Below, piece after piece: positions 7,192 to 16,451 of a stretch of 64,000 bases of DNA. Source of the stretch: G963677325 sp963677325. Its GTDB lineage: Bacteria > Bacteroidota > Bacteroidia > Bacteroidales > Prolixibacteraceae. The stretch lies in the NCBI GenBank assembly GCA_963677325.2, contig CAXXGM010000013.1, positions 124,001-188,000 on the forward strand, read 5' to 3'. The notes under the pieces were generated by a model. The model saw nothing but the letters and a program-made list of their open reading frames with translations. It had not been told where the DNA came from and ran no database searches. Numbering within the stretch: the stretch's first letter is position 1; each line of letters opens with the position of its first letter. Position numbers and translations under genes: made by a program.

Positions 7192-8283
7192 ATGGCCATT
7201 GCACCAAAGACAATAACTGATATTCTTCAGAAGGTGAAATACCCCGGGACCAATGAAGGTATTACCGAAAGAAAAATGGTTCAGGAAGTCCGTATTGCCG
7301 GGAACCGGATCAGCTTTTCGCTTGTATTTCAGCAGGAGAATGATCCCAACCTCGCCAATATTTCCGAAGAGTGTATTTCAGCAATCCACAAGGAACTGGG
7401 TGAGAAATACGAGGTTCTCATTACACCCAAAGCAATCCAGCGGATGGAACTTCCTGCGTTACCGGGAGTCAGGAATATTATCGCCATTGCATCCGGAAAG
7501 GGTGGAGTAGGTAAATCAACCGTTGCAGTAAATCTGGCCACAGCACTTGCTAAAAAGGGTGCAAAGGTGGGTCTGATCGATGCGGATATTTTCGGTCCTT
7601 CCATTCCTAAAATGTTTGGAGTAGAAGAGGTTAAGCCTTTTTTCGAGAAAGTGGAAGGGCGCGACCGGATTGTTCCGGTTGAAAAATTCGGTGTTAAAAT
7701 GCTTTCCATCGGATTTTTCGTGGATCAGCAGAATGCATTGATCTGGAGAGGGCCGATGGCTTCCAATGCTTTAAAGCAATTGATTTTTGAAGGCTTATGG
7801 GGAGAGCTTGATTATATGCTGATTGATCTTCCTCCGGGAACAAGCGACATTCACCTGACCCTGGTTCAAACACTGGCCATCACCGGATCGGTGATCGTCA
7901 CAACCCCGCAGGATGTTGCCCTGGCTGATGTAATCAAGGGAGTAGCGATGTTTAGCAGCAAGAATATTGAAGTTCCGATATTGGGTATCGTAGAAAATAT
8001 GTCCTGGTTTACACCTCAGGAATTACCAGATAATAAATATTATATCTTTGGAAAAGATGGCGGCAAAGATCTGGCCGAACATCTCAGACTCCCTTTCCTT
8101 GGCCAGATTCCGATCGTGATGGGAATCCGTGAAGGGGGAGACAACGGCATACCAGTGGCTTCCCATGAAAATTCCATTACCGGTCAAAAATTCATGGAAC
8201 TGGCTCAAAATCTTATTCAACAGGTAGAATTAAGAAATAAATTAATGAAACCTACAGAGAAAGTTAAGATCAGCCATAAATGA
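7192..8283 (+). CDS. mrp: Mrp/NBP35-family P-loop ATPase (iron-sulfur carrier)
   Basis: 363 residues from the chosen ATG; an in-frame ATG 24 bp upstream (7168) is also possible. ApbC/Mrp proteins carry Fe-S clusters to apoproteins. Seen: an N-terminal MIP18-like domain (1-80), the deviant Walker A GKGGVGKST (102-110), LIDADIFGPSIPKMFG, LIDLPPGTSDIHL, and VTTPQDVALADV. In place of the usual CxxC cluster site before YIFG it has ENMSWFTPQELPDNKYYIFG, with no cysteines. I recall this form from other Bacteroidota Mrp proteins, so it is not necessarily inactive. It stands alone between a repeat-filled gap and porW. Confidence 0.9.
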   Translation: MAIAPKTITDILQKVKYPGTNEGITERKMVQEVRIAGNRISFSLVFQQENDPNLANISEECISAIHKELGEKYEVLITPKAIQRMELPALPGVRNIIAIASGKGGVGKSTVAVNLATALAKKGAKVGLIDADIFGPSIPKMFGVEEVKPFFEKVEGRDRIVPVEKFGVKMLSIGFFVDQQNALIWRGPMASNALKQLIFEGLWGELDYMLIDLPPGTSDIHLTLVQTLAITGSVIVTTPQDVALADVIKGVAMFSSKNIEVPILGIVENMSWFTPQELPDNKYYIFGKDGGKDLAEHLRLPFLGQIPIVMGIREGGDNGIPVASHENSITGQKFMELAQNLIQQVELRNKLMKPTEKVKISHK

Positions 8284-8400
8284 TTGCAGGGTAAATTATT
8301 TCTGATTATATTGGATTGAAAATTCATTTCTATTATATCTTTACAGTTTAGGATTAAGCTGATTGAGGATTAAGTGCATTAATGCTTTTAAATTGCTGAC

Positions 8401-11400
8401 TTGAATTTCTCAGGAAAAGAAATATTTTGCCTACTCTGGTGTACGGTGGTTTTCTTTGGGTGTTCGACCAAAAAGAATACTCCGGTTTCGCGCGCCTATC
8501 ATAATTTCACCTCCCATTACAACATTTATTTCAATGCAAGGGAAAACCTTAAATCAGGTCTTCAGCGCATCGACAACACCATACAGGATGATCTGACCCG
8601 AACTTTGCCGGTATACAAGACCAGTGATCCATCGGCAGGTAAAGCCGCCTCTTCTGAAATGGAATTGGCTATTCTAAAATGCTCTAAACTTATTTCCTTA
8701 CATTCCATAACGAAAAGTCCAGGGAGGAGATCCAACAAATCAGAACGGTACAAAAAATTCGCCTCCAGGGGGGAATACAATGACTGGATCGACGACAGTT
8801 ATCTGCTGATGGGACAGGCAAATTTTTTCAATCATGATTTCCACAGGGCCGAGGAGAACTTCAATTATGTCATCCGGAAGTTCCCGGATGATGTGAACCG
8901 TTACCATGCTTATTTATGGCTGGCACGCACCTATTCCGAAACTGCAGAAAACGAAAAGGCGCTTGAAATATTCAGCATTCTGGATCGCGACGGGGGTTTC
9001 CCTAAAAAGTTAAGAAAGGAACTCCAGATAGCACAGGCAGATTATTACCTAAAAAACAATGATTTTCCATTGGCGATCAAGCGCCTGAAACTGGCCCTGC
9101 AATCCCATTTCCCGGCAAAAGAGAGGCTTCGGTATCATTATATTCTTGCCCAGTTGTTGACAGCTGTTGATAAACCCGGTGAAGCGGTACAGGAATACAG
9201 GAAAGTCTTAAAGTTGAAACCGCCTTACCAGATGGCTTTCAATGCAAGGATTGCAGCCATGGAATTAACAGTCGGGGAGGATAAAAAGACTGAAGAGGAA
9301 CTTCAGAAATTACTGAACGACAAAAATAATTTTGAATTTCTTGACCGGATTTATTTCGCCAAAGGACAGGTTGCACTGCGAAATAACCTTAAATCAGAGG
9401 CATTAACTGATTTCAGACTTTCGGTAAAAAACAGCACTTCCAATAATCGCCAAAGAGCTTTATCAAGTCTCTCTGCAGCAAGAATTCTCTTTGAAGAAAA
9501 TAATTATCTTCTTTCAGCCTGTTATTATGACAGCGCAATGGCTGTAATAGACCTTAATTATCCGGGTTACACAGAGATTAAAACAAGGGCGGAGAATTTG
9601 CGGAGACTGGCTGAGAACCTGAATTCCATCAGCCGTGAGGACAGCCTTCAAAGACTGGCGCTGATGAATGAATCTCAGAGGAATCAAGTCATTAACAACA
9701 TTATTTCAAGTCTCCGGGAATCAGAACAACAAAAAACATCTGAATCTACTGCAGAAGCAGCCGACCAGAATTATTTCAGATCACAGCAGTACCGGCCGCA
9801 AATACGGGTAGATGATAATCAGAATCTTTGGTATTTCTATAATCCGACCACGGCAGGTATCGGCAAGACCGAGTTCCAGCGCATCTGGGGCAAAAGAAAG
9901 CTCGAGGATAACTGGCGGAGAAAAAACAAGATATCCGTCAATTCCGATGAAACGGAGCAATTGACCCAGGAGGTGAATGAGACTAAAGTTGCCGAGAAAA
10001 AAAAGAAACCCGCTGATCCAAAATCAAGGGAATACTACCTGCAGGATCTTCCGCTGACGGACTCCTTAAGGGTGATTTCCAATGAAAGGATAAAAACTGC
10101 TTATTACAATTCAGGAAAAATTTACCAGGTTGATTTCAATGATTTTCAGAAAGCGATCTCCTCTATGGAGGAACTGAACAGGCGGTTTCCCGGAAGTATT
10201 TATGAGCTCCCTTCCTGGTTTGAACTTTACCAGCTTAATGAACAAACCGGGAACAAACAGCAGGCTATTTTCTACAAAGAACAAATAACTGCAAAATATC
10301 CCGCTTCAAAATATGCCATGTACCTTATTAATCCTCATTATTTTGAAGAATATGAGGCCAGAAAAGCGGAGACGGAAAAGAAATATTCGGAAGCTTTAAA
10401 ATTTTATAAGTCCACAGATTTCGTAAATGCGGGGAAAATGGCCACTGAGGCTATTTCGATGAACCCCGATAGCAGCATTTTGCCCAAAGCCAGCTTCATT
10501 AAAATGGTTTCGGGAGCCACATCCCAGGACCGCACAGCTTTTGCCGCTGATCTTGACCATTACATAACCAAGTACCCAAGAGCCGCGACCACTGAATTAG
10601 CCAAACAGATAAGAACACTGTTGAAGACGAATGCACTGGCCGATTATCAGCAGTTAGTTTCAAAAGGATACATCAGCGAAAAAATCATAAATGATGAGCT
10701 GAAAGCTGAATCCGGAGCCAAACAGGACGAATTCCAGGGGAAATATTCCTATGATCAGAACATGTTCCATTATTTTGTGATAGCCTTTCCGCGCGATGCT
10801 TCAGTAGATGCAAACAGGCTCATTTACGATATTGCCAATTACAATCTTGACTATTATACCTCCACCGATTTTGATATCGACCAGGTAAACCTTAACCCCA
10901 ATACTCAGCTGATCGTCGTAAGAGAATTTCCTGATAAAGAAGAGGGCCTGATCTATTTCAGATCAATAATCCGGAAAAGACAGGTGTTTCAGGCCATGAA
11001 GAATATTGAATATGTGAATTTTACTGCCTCCTCCACCAATTACAGGAAAATTTTAGAAGACAAGGATTATCTGGATTATCTCCGTTTCTTTACAAAAAAC
11101 TACAGTCCCTATTACAGTTCCGTCATTCCGTCCGATGAGTTACCTCCTCCGGTTGAATTGCTTGCCAAGGCCAGGAAAGCAGAAGAACCAGAGGAAAAAG
11201 GCAAATATGTGATGGTAGAGACACCCAAAACTGCACCGGCTCCTCTTTTGGAGGGTTATAAAGGACCATTCAAAACCAGCCTGGACAAAGGGAATCTCTA
11301 TGCCTTTGTCTTTCAGCCCGCCGAGGCCGATACGACCATGCTCAAGAACCATTTCAGGCTTCACAACAAGGCCGGTTCTTTAGATGCAAAGCTGAATATT

Positions 11401-11631
11401 TCCATTGAACAGCTGGACAGCTTCCGCAGCATCTTGCTTGTTTCGGGGTTCGATGATCTTCCCTCGGCTCTTGACTATTTCAGAAAGTTAACTCCTGAGA
11501 AAGATTTTCCTGCCGCACTGAGAAATATCAGTTTCCGGCATTTCATTATTACCCGCGAGAACCTGAAAATCCTGAAAAAAGAGAAAAACCTGGTGGATTA
11601 CCTGACCTTTTTCACGAAAATCAATAAATAA
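8401..11631 (+). CDS. porW: T9SS-associated TPR lipoprotein PorW/SprE
   Basis: 1076 residues starting at TTG; an in-frame stop 12 bp upstream leaves few other starts. PorW/SprE is an outer-membrane-linked lipoprotein needed for type IX secretion and gliding. Seen: a signal peptide with lipobox FFGC (lipidated Cys21), then STKKNTPVSRAYHNFTSHYN, which is the family N-terminus. TPR-like helices follow (SYLLMGQANFFNHDFHRAEENF, YHAYLWLARTY, ALEIFSILD). The C-terminal half has repeats such as YLLPHYF-like YLINPHYF and FHYFVIAFPRDASVD. A charged, low-complexity segment lies near 440-560. With gldH this supports a T9SS in the organism. No T9SS sorting domain was recognised on the enzymes in this window. 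Confidence 0.88.
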   Translation: MNFSGKEIFCLLWCTVVFFGCSTKKNTPVSRAYHNFTSHYNIYFNARENLKSGLQRIDNTIQDDLTRTLPVYKTSDPSAGKAASSEMELAILKCSKLISLHSITKSPGRRSNKSERYKKFASRGEYNDWIDDSYLLMGQANFFNHDFHRAEENFNYVIRKFPDDVNRYHAYLWLARTYSETAENEKALEIFSILDRDGGFPKKLRKELQIAQADYYLKNNDFPLAIKRLKLALQSHFPAKERLRYHYILAQLLTAVDKPGEAVQEYRKVLKLKPPYQMAFNARIAAMELTVGEDKKTEEELQKLLNDKNNFEFLDRIYFAKGQVALRNNLKSEALTDFRLSVKNSTSNNRQRALSSLSAARILFEENNYLLSACYYDSAMAVIDLNYPGYTEIKTRAENLRRLAENLNSISREDSLQRLALMNESQRNQVINNIISSLRESEQQKTSESTAEAADQNYFRSQQYRPQIRVDDNQNLWYFYNPTTAGIGKTEFQRIWGKRKLEDNWRRKNKISVNSDETEQLTQEVNETKVAEKKKKPADPKSREYYLQDLPLTDSLRVISNERIKTAYYNSGKIYQVDFNDFQKAISSMEELNRRFPGSIYELPSWFELYQLNEQTGNKQQAIFYKEQITAKYPASKYAMYLINPHYFEEYEARKAETEKKYSEALKFYKSTDFVNAGKMATEAISMNPDSSILPKASFIKMVSGATSQDRTAFAADLDHYITKYPRAATTELAKQIRTLLKTNALADYQQLVSKGYISEKIINDELKAESGAKQDEFQGKYSYDQNMFHYFVIAFPRDASVDANRLIYDIANYNLDYYTSTDFDIDQVNLNPNTQLIVVREFPDKEEGLIYFRSIIRKRQVFQAMKNIEYVNFTASSTNYRKILEDKDYLDYLRFFTKNYSPYYSSVIPSDELPPPVELLAKARKAEEPEEKGKYVMVETPKTAPAPLLEGYKGPFKTSLDKGNLYAFVFQPAEADTTMLKNHFRLHNKAGSLDAKLNISIEQLDSFRSILLVSGFDDLPSALDYFRKLTPEKDFPAALRNISFRHFIITRENLKILKKEKNLVDYLTFFTKINK

Positions 11632-12156
11632 CAGGGTTTCTTAAGGATGCTTTTAACTCCTATAATCTGTGGAACCAAGGTATTAATTCGTAATTCAATT
11701 TTGTTTGGTTAAGCTAAATCGGAATACTAATGACACAGAGGATACGGTTGACCACTGATTAATTATTTATGGCAGCAAACTAAAAATCCTAACAATGAAA
11801 ACAGATCATCTTTGATGAAACAAAATTATTACAGATCATCGGACATTTTTGTATACAGATGTCTTTTAGCCGGATGCCGAGAATTTTCCCCCATTCCCTC
11901 ATTTCCCCGGTTTACTATTTTTTACTACTGCAATTCAATGAAGCAGGGTTCTTTTCAGAAACTACCTTCTCCAAATTTGAACAAACCTTTTATGTTTTGT
12001 TGACAATTCATCGGAGAATTTGTTAGGCAAAATATTTGCCGAAGATCTTTTAGATCAGATCTGCGATCCGGTCTTTGTCAAACGCAAGCCCTCAATTTTA
12101 GTTTGCTCAATATGATTTAAAAATTTAATTTTATAAGGAAATTCAATTTAAAAATT
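11632..12156. other. 525-bp gap without recognised gene
   Basis: No convincing coding sequence. It holds a stretch (11884-11925) that matches the inside of the element at 16234-16450: C-rich CCCATTCCC steps followed by CTATTTTTTACTAC. It is probably a decayed repeat. Confidence 0.5.
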
Positions 12157-12387
12157 ATGACTTTGGCGAATTTAAAAAATACTTTGATTGATCGGATATT
12201 GATAACAAAGAATAAAAAATTGCTTGAAGCAATCAACAGCATAATGGATTCAACTCAATCCGAAGAAATAATGTCACTTTCATCTGAACAAATTGAAATG
12301 TTAATGATGAGTGATCAGGACATTGAAAAGGGGAACATTATTTCTGAATCTGAATTAGCAAAATTGGATTCCAAATGGGCCGTCTAA
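12157..12387 (+). CDS. Putative antitoxin of a RelE/ParE-type module
   Basis: 76 residues, acidic, with predicted helices (LIDRILITKNKKLLEAINSI) and a C-terminal tail DIEKGNIISESELAKLDSKW. It resembles the small Bacteroidota antitoxins paired with ParE/RelE toxins. The call rests mostly on context: it overlaps the downstream toxin frame by 13 bp, the usual arrangement for such pairs. No DNA-binding motif is clear. Since the partner is frameshifted, it may now be free of selection or act only as a remnant. Confidence 0.6.
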   Translation: MTLANLKNTLIDRILITKNKKLLEAINSIMDSTQSEEIMSLSSEQIEMLMMSDQDIEKGNIISESELAKLDSKWAV

Positions 12388-12670
12388 AAATATTTTGGAC
12401 ATCAACTGCTGTGATGCAAAGGGATTATGTCTTTGATTATTGGAATAACAGAAACAAAAACTAATCTATAAAATCAAAGAAAGAATAAATCTTCTTAAAG
12501 TTTCTCCCGACCTGGGAAAACTGACAGAATATAAAAATACAAGAGTCATCTCTTTAGGACACTATAATATATTTTATAGAAAAGATGAATTAAAAATTGT
12601 TATAACAGGATTTTGGGATAATAGACAAAATCCAAAGAAATTATTGCACTTTCTGAAGAGTAAAAAGTAA
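12375..12670 (+). pseudogene. RelE/ParE-family toxin, frameshifted
   Basis: The ATG at 12375 reads MGRLKIFWTSTAVMQRDYVFDYWNNRN and then meets a stop after 30 codons. Restoring one A in the run 12456-12460 joins it to KLIYKIKERINLLKVSPDLGKL, ISLGHYNIFYRKDELKIVITGFWDNRQNP and the end KLLHFLKSKK. The repaired 98-residue protein has the ParE/RelE fold pattern: the YxIxY-like HYNIFYR strand and a terminal FWDNRQNP. RelE/ParE toxins cut mRNA or poison gyrase; which one applies here cannot be told. The single-base loss is either a true inactivation or a homopolymer consensus error. Confidence 0.75.
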
Positions 12671-12750
12671 AACAGACACCTGAAAACCGGAAGCTCTTTG
12701 TTCTTAAGCCTAAGCTCTTAATTGGGACTAAACTTGTCCCGATAGGTTAA

Positions 12751-14018
12751 TTACTCTTCAATTGTATATTTCTCTTTCAGGGACAATCTCCTCAGGTGAG
12801 GCCACTTCCAGGCTGCGGTGATCACCACAACCAGCGTCATAATTCCTCCGAAAACCACGGAAGGAACGAGTCCCATGAGCCTTGCGGCCACACCTGACTC
12901 GAAAGCCCCCAATTCGTTGGAAGATCCTACAAAAATACTGTTTACCGCCGCTACCCTCCCCTTCATTTCGTTGGAGGTAAATAATTGAAGAATCGTGGAA
13001 CGTATCACTACACTCACGTTATCAAAGCATCCACTCAGGAAAAGGCAGACCGTGGAAAGGATGAAATTTTCAGAAAAAGCAAACACAATCATGCATAAAC
13101 CGAATCCTGAAACACTATAGAGCAACATAGAACCGGAACGATTTACGGGCGGGTGGAATGTAAGTACCACTGACATCAGGATCGCTCCGGCAGCAGGACA
13201 GGCACGAAGAATCCCTAAACCTTCGGGCCCGACTTTCAGAATATCGGAGGCAAACACGGGAAGCAAGGCGACTGCACCCCCAAAAAGAACGGCAAACATA
13301 TCCAAAGTAAAGGCTCCAAGCAGAACCGGACTTTTAAAAACATAGCCTATCCCCTCTTTTATTCTGGCAAAGATTCCTTCCCGCGGATTCAGTCCTGCAC
13401 TTACTCTTTCAGGGCTCTTCAGAAAGAACAAGAAGATGGTACAGACAAGGAAAAAGATGAAAATCACAAGATAAGCAGGGACAATCCCAAAAAACCATAG
13501 ATCAGTCCACCCAAAGCAGGGCCTGCCACCGCGGCAATTTCCCATGTTGTACTGCTGAGTGTGGCCGCCCCGGCCAGCAAATGCCTTGGAACAAGCTGTC
13601 CCAACAAAGCTACATTGGCGGGCATGAGCACCCCTCTGACAAGCCCGGTGATGAAAACAGTAATAAAAATCGGGAATACGCCTAAAAGCTGCTCCATCTT
13701 CAGGGAAGGTACACTGTAAATTGCAAGCAAAGCCGAGCCGAACAACAAGAGGAAAGCAGTGTTGAAAATGATCTTCTTCCGGTCCCAGATATCAATATAA
13801 TGACCTGCAAAAAGGGCCACGCTGACCTGAGGGATCACTTCGGTCAGTCCGATCATTCCAAGAGAAAGAACATCCCGGGTGATGTTATACAATTGCCATC
13901 CCACCACCACCGATTGCATCAGGGTGGCCGAGGTCATGAAAAAACGGTAGGCGAGAAAAAGTCTGAAATCCTTATATCCTAAAACTGTGAAGGCATCACT
14001 GGGAAATAATCGCTTCAT
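12751..14018 (-). pseudogene. MFS exporter (EntS/MFS_3-like), frameshifted
   Basis: Two overlapping frames make one major-facilitator protein. The first part (from ATG 14018) reads FRLFLAYRFFMTSATLMQSVVVGWQLY and GHYIDIWDRKKII, ending GGLIYGFLGL. The second frame continues FGIVPAYLVIFIFFLVCTIF and ends KWPHLRRLSLKEKYTIEE at 12751. One missing T (A on the plus strand) in the run 13489-13494 explains the shift; the junction would read GLIYGFFGIVPAYL. The repaired length is ~422 residues with about 10-12 membrane helices, like siderophore or drug exporters of the EntS type. The substrate is unknown. Upstream are two TACATTTG -7-like boxes (14078-14085 and 14093-14100). Confidence 0.8.
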
Positions 14019-14186
14019 TCAAGAAAGAATTCTGAATTCGATTTTAAAATCAAGCCAACCATACATTTTAATCTTAACAAATGTAATCAATCCAAATGTA
14101 AAAGAAATGATAATCTTTTATTGCATATTTCCACAACAGCCCGTAGCCTTCAGCCTAAAGTCTTAAATCCATTTTCCCCACTAAAA

Positions 14187-14216
14187 AAGCCACTGATGAT
14201 CCTTCATCAATGGCTT
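14187..14216 (-). terminator. Terminator of the tryptophanase gene
   Basis: Stem with AAGCCA/TGGCTT and TGATG/CATCA arms, followed on the minus strand by a T-run. It is flanked on both sides by AGCCTAAAG-type repeats. Confidence 0.75.
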
Positions 14217-14248
14217 CCCCCCTTCAGACTAAAGCCTTAAGCCTATCT

Positions 14249-15700
14249 TTACAAACTTTCGCCGAAATCAGCTTTAAATTTGGCAATTAGTTTTTGCGGC
14301 CAGTCAGAGGTTGGCGTGAGACGTCCATTGAAGAAACGAAGCACTGCCGGCTCTTCGGTGAATTTCAATCCCCCGACCAGTTCGCGGTTTTGATACAACC
14401 AATGAACGCGGTCGATCACAAACATCGTTTGGGAAAGGGTGAAGACACGGCGCGGGAATGCAAGGCGAAGAAGCTCCACATCAGCCAGAATGTCATTACC
14501 CGCTGCATCGCGCACGCTTGAAATGGTTCCGCGTTCCATGCCGCGGATACCGGAGATGAGATATAAAGCTGCGGCCAATGCACCTGCAGGATATTCCTCC
14601 TGCCTCACATGAGGAAGGAAACCGCCTGCATCGATATGGCAGCCAAGGGCTCCCGAAGGGGTAACCACCGGCACTCCGAGCTGATCAAGTTCATTCACCG
14701 CATACTCAATAAAGGAAGGAGATTGAGAAATAACGGTGTCGTCAAGCGTTTCATACAGCCCTACTGCCATGGCTTCAATTTCGCGGACTGACATACCGCC
14801 GTATGTAGGAAATCCTTCGTACAGAACAACAAGGTCACGCATCTTCATAAACAGATCTTCGCTGTTGGTACAGATAGCACCGCCACGGGTCGAACTGACT
14901 TTCCGGCTTGAGAAGTAAACAACGTCAGCAACAGAACACATTTCTGCAAGAATATCTTTAATGGAAGAGTTCTTATAGGCCTCTTCCCGCTTTTTAATAA
15001 AATAAGCATTCTCGCCAATCAAGCTGGCATCCAGAACAATCAAAAGCCCGTGCTGATCTGCTATTTTGCGGACATCCTTCATGTTCTGCATCGAGAAAGG
15101 CTGGCCGCCAATCAAGTTGGTAGAGGCTTCCAGACGGATGAAAGGAATCTTCTCCTTACCGTATTTGGTGATTACGGTGTTGAGTTTATCAATGTCGATG
15201 TTCCCCTTAAAAAGGACATCGCTTTTGATCTTTAACGCTTCGTCAGTAAAAATCTCGAGCACGGTACCCCCATTGATTTCCATATGGGCTTTGGTGGTGG
15301 TAAAGTGGTAGTTCATCGGGATGACATCGCCTTGTCTGATAAAGGCCTGTGAAATAATGTTTTCAGCAGCCCGACCCTGATGAACGGGCAAGACCCAATG
15401 TTTTCCGAAAACTTCGCGAACCGCAGCTTCCATACGATAGAAACTCTGCGATCCTGCATAGGCGTCATCAGCCTTGAGCATTGATGATACCTGGTTGTCG
15501 CTCATGGCATTGGTGCCGCTGTCAGTAAGCATATCAAGGAAGATATCCAGGGTATTCAGCTGAAATGTGTTGTAACCGCCCTTTTCAATGGCTGCATATC
15601 TTTCCTCGATTGGTTTCAGAAATAACTTCTGAACCACCCGGACCTTATGCAATTCAATGGGAATATTCTTTCCATTTGAGAATTTAATTTGGCTTGTCAT
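14249..15700 (-). CDS. tnaA: Tryptophanase-family beta-eliminating lyase
   Basis: 483 residues of the PLP-dependent tryptophanase/tyrosine phenol-lyase family, which split tryptophan or tyrosine to indole or phenol, pyruvate and ammonia. Seen: FLDMLTDSGTNAMSDNQ, ADDAYAGSQSFYRME, LPVHQGRAAENII, the EASTNLIGGQPFS stretch, and the cofactor site VYFSSRKVSSTRGGAICTN with the likely Schiff-base Lys near residue 265. The C-terminus has MERGTISS and RVHWLYQNREL. Tryptophanase is the likelier member but the substrate is not proven by sequence. It has its own promoter (15736-15765) and terminator. No transporter is adjacent. Confidence 0.85.
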   Translation of the reverse strand: MTSQIKFSNGKNIPIELHKVRVVQKLFLKPIEERYAAIEKGGYNTFQLNTLDIFLDMLTDSGTNAMSDNQVSSMLKADDAYAGSQSFYRMEAAVREVFGKHWVLPVHQGRAAENIISQAFIRQGDVIPMNYHFTTTKAHMEINGGTVLEIFTDEALKIKSDVLFKGNIDIDKLNTVITKYGKEKIPFIRLEASTNLIGGQPFSMQNMKDVRKIADQHGLLIVLDASLIGENAYFIKKREEAYKNSSIKDILAEMCSVADVVYFSSRKVSSTRGGAICTNSEDLFMKMRDLVVLYEGFPTYGGMSVREIEAMAVGLYETLDDTVISQSPSFIEYAVNELDQLGVPVVTPSGALGCHIDAGGFLPHVRQEEYPAGALAAALYLISGIRGMERGTISSVRDAAGNDILADVELLRLAFPRRVFTLSQTMFVIDRVHWLYQNRELVGGLKFTEEPAVLRFFNGRLTPTSDWPQKLIAKFKADFGESL

Positions 15701-15735
15701 CGTACGTTAGATTTAATTTAATAATTATGAAAGGT

Positions 15736-15765
15736 CAAAAATATATTTCATTTTTTAAAATGCAA
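15736..15765 (-). promoter_or_regulatory. tnaA promoter
   Basis: On the minus strand TTG (15763-15765), 19 bp, then TATTTTTG (15736-15743). This fits the Bacteroidota sigma-ABfr pattern. No leader peptide was recognised. Confidence 0.65.
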
Positions 15766-15974
15766 GTAAAATGGATACTGATTCATAATTATTTTTAAAC
15801 TTTATCTTCTAATTTGTAATTATTAAGAAAAAAGAGGATCACGATACAGGGGTATCTCAGCCGGAAAATTCCTTACCCGGTGAACAACCGGGCCACCATG
15901 GTTCCATTTCACTTTGTACAATCTGTTATAATCCGTTCACTTAAATATTTCCTGTAAAAAAATAAAAAATGGAG

Positions 15975-16004
15975 TTGGCCGAAAGAGGAAAGTATTTATC
16001 TTTG
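15975..16004 (+). promoter_or_regulatory. tRNA-Met promoter
   Basis: TTGG (15975-15978) and TATCTTTG (15997-16004), about 18-19 bp apart. The -7 box lies 20 bp before the mature tRNA start. Confidence 0.7.
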
Positions 16005-16024
16005 CAGCCTCAAACCACCGAAAT

Positions 16025-16098
16025 GGCGAGGTAGCTCAGCTGGTTAGAGCGCATGATTCATAATCATGAGGTCGCCGGATCATCCCCGGCTCTCGCTA
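16025..16098 (+). tRNA. tRNA-Met (CAT anticodon)
   Basis: Complete cloverleaf: acceptor GGCGAGG/TCTCGCT with G-U at both ends, T8 A9, D-stem GCTC/GAGC, anticodon stem CATGA/TCATG with loop TTCATAA, variable loop AGGTC, T-stem GCCGG/CCGGC. CCA is not encoded. It lacks the C1-A72 mismatch and the GGG/CCC anticodon stem of an initiator. An elongator tRNA-Met is most likely, and tRNA-Ile2 with lysidine-modified CAT cannot be excluded. The T-loop reads ATCATCC rather than TTCRANY: positions 54 and 58 are A and T, the reverse of the normal T54-A58 pair. Confidence 0.9.
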
Positions 16099-16109
16099 CA
16101 CAGAAAATC

Positions 16110-16147
16110 AAACCCTTACATTGACGAAATGTGAGGGTTTTTAATTT
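16110..16147 (+). terminator. Terminator after the tRNA gene
   Basis: Stem AAACCCTTACATT/AATGTGAGGGTTT with a short loop, followed by T-rich sequence, 12 bp after the tRNA. Confidence 0.8.
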
Positions 16148-16233
16148 CTTGACTAATTCTTGCCGGGTTTTCAAAAATCAGGGATCAATTCATATAGTTA
16201 ATTATAAATTATATAGCTCCCGATTAAGTTATT

Positions 16234-16450
16234 TGGGTGTACGACAAAATTCCCCTTTCGCTTATTAACCAGCTTTTTTGATAAATTCATTTAAACATTA
16301 GGCTTAAGGTAAGGTAGCTTCTCCTTCAGTCTTCAGCCTAAATCCTAACTGACTCCATTTTTCCCCATTTCCCCATTTTCCCCACTTGCTATTTTTTACT
16401 ACAAGTTATACAACCATATTTTTGATTAAGGGAATTTTGTCGTACACCCA
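16234..16450. mobile_element. Miniature inverted-repeat element at the hsdM stop
   Basis: 217 bp with ~20-bp terminal inverted repeats starting TGGGTGTACGACAAAATTCC and a perfect 6-bp target duplication GTTATT (16228-16233 and 16451-16456). The right duplication contains the hsdM stop codon, so the element landed at the very end of the operon. Its inside has AGGCTTAAGG and C-rich CCCATTTCCCC repeats also seen at 11884-11925. It has no coding capacity. The parent transposon was not found here; TG...CA ends suggest an IS3/IS481-like source. Confidence 0.8.
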
Positions 16451-16451
16451 G

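Noticed and set aside
11812..12003. A 63-residue gene
   Set aside because: It overlaps a C-rich repeat shared with the element at 16234-16450 and has no protein-like pattern.
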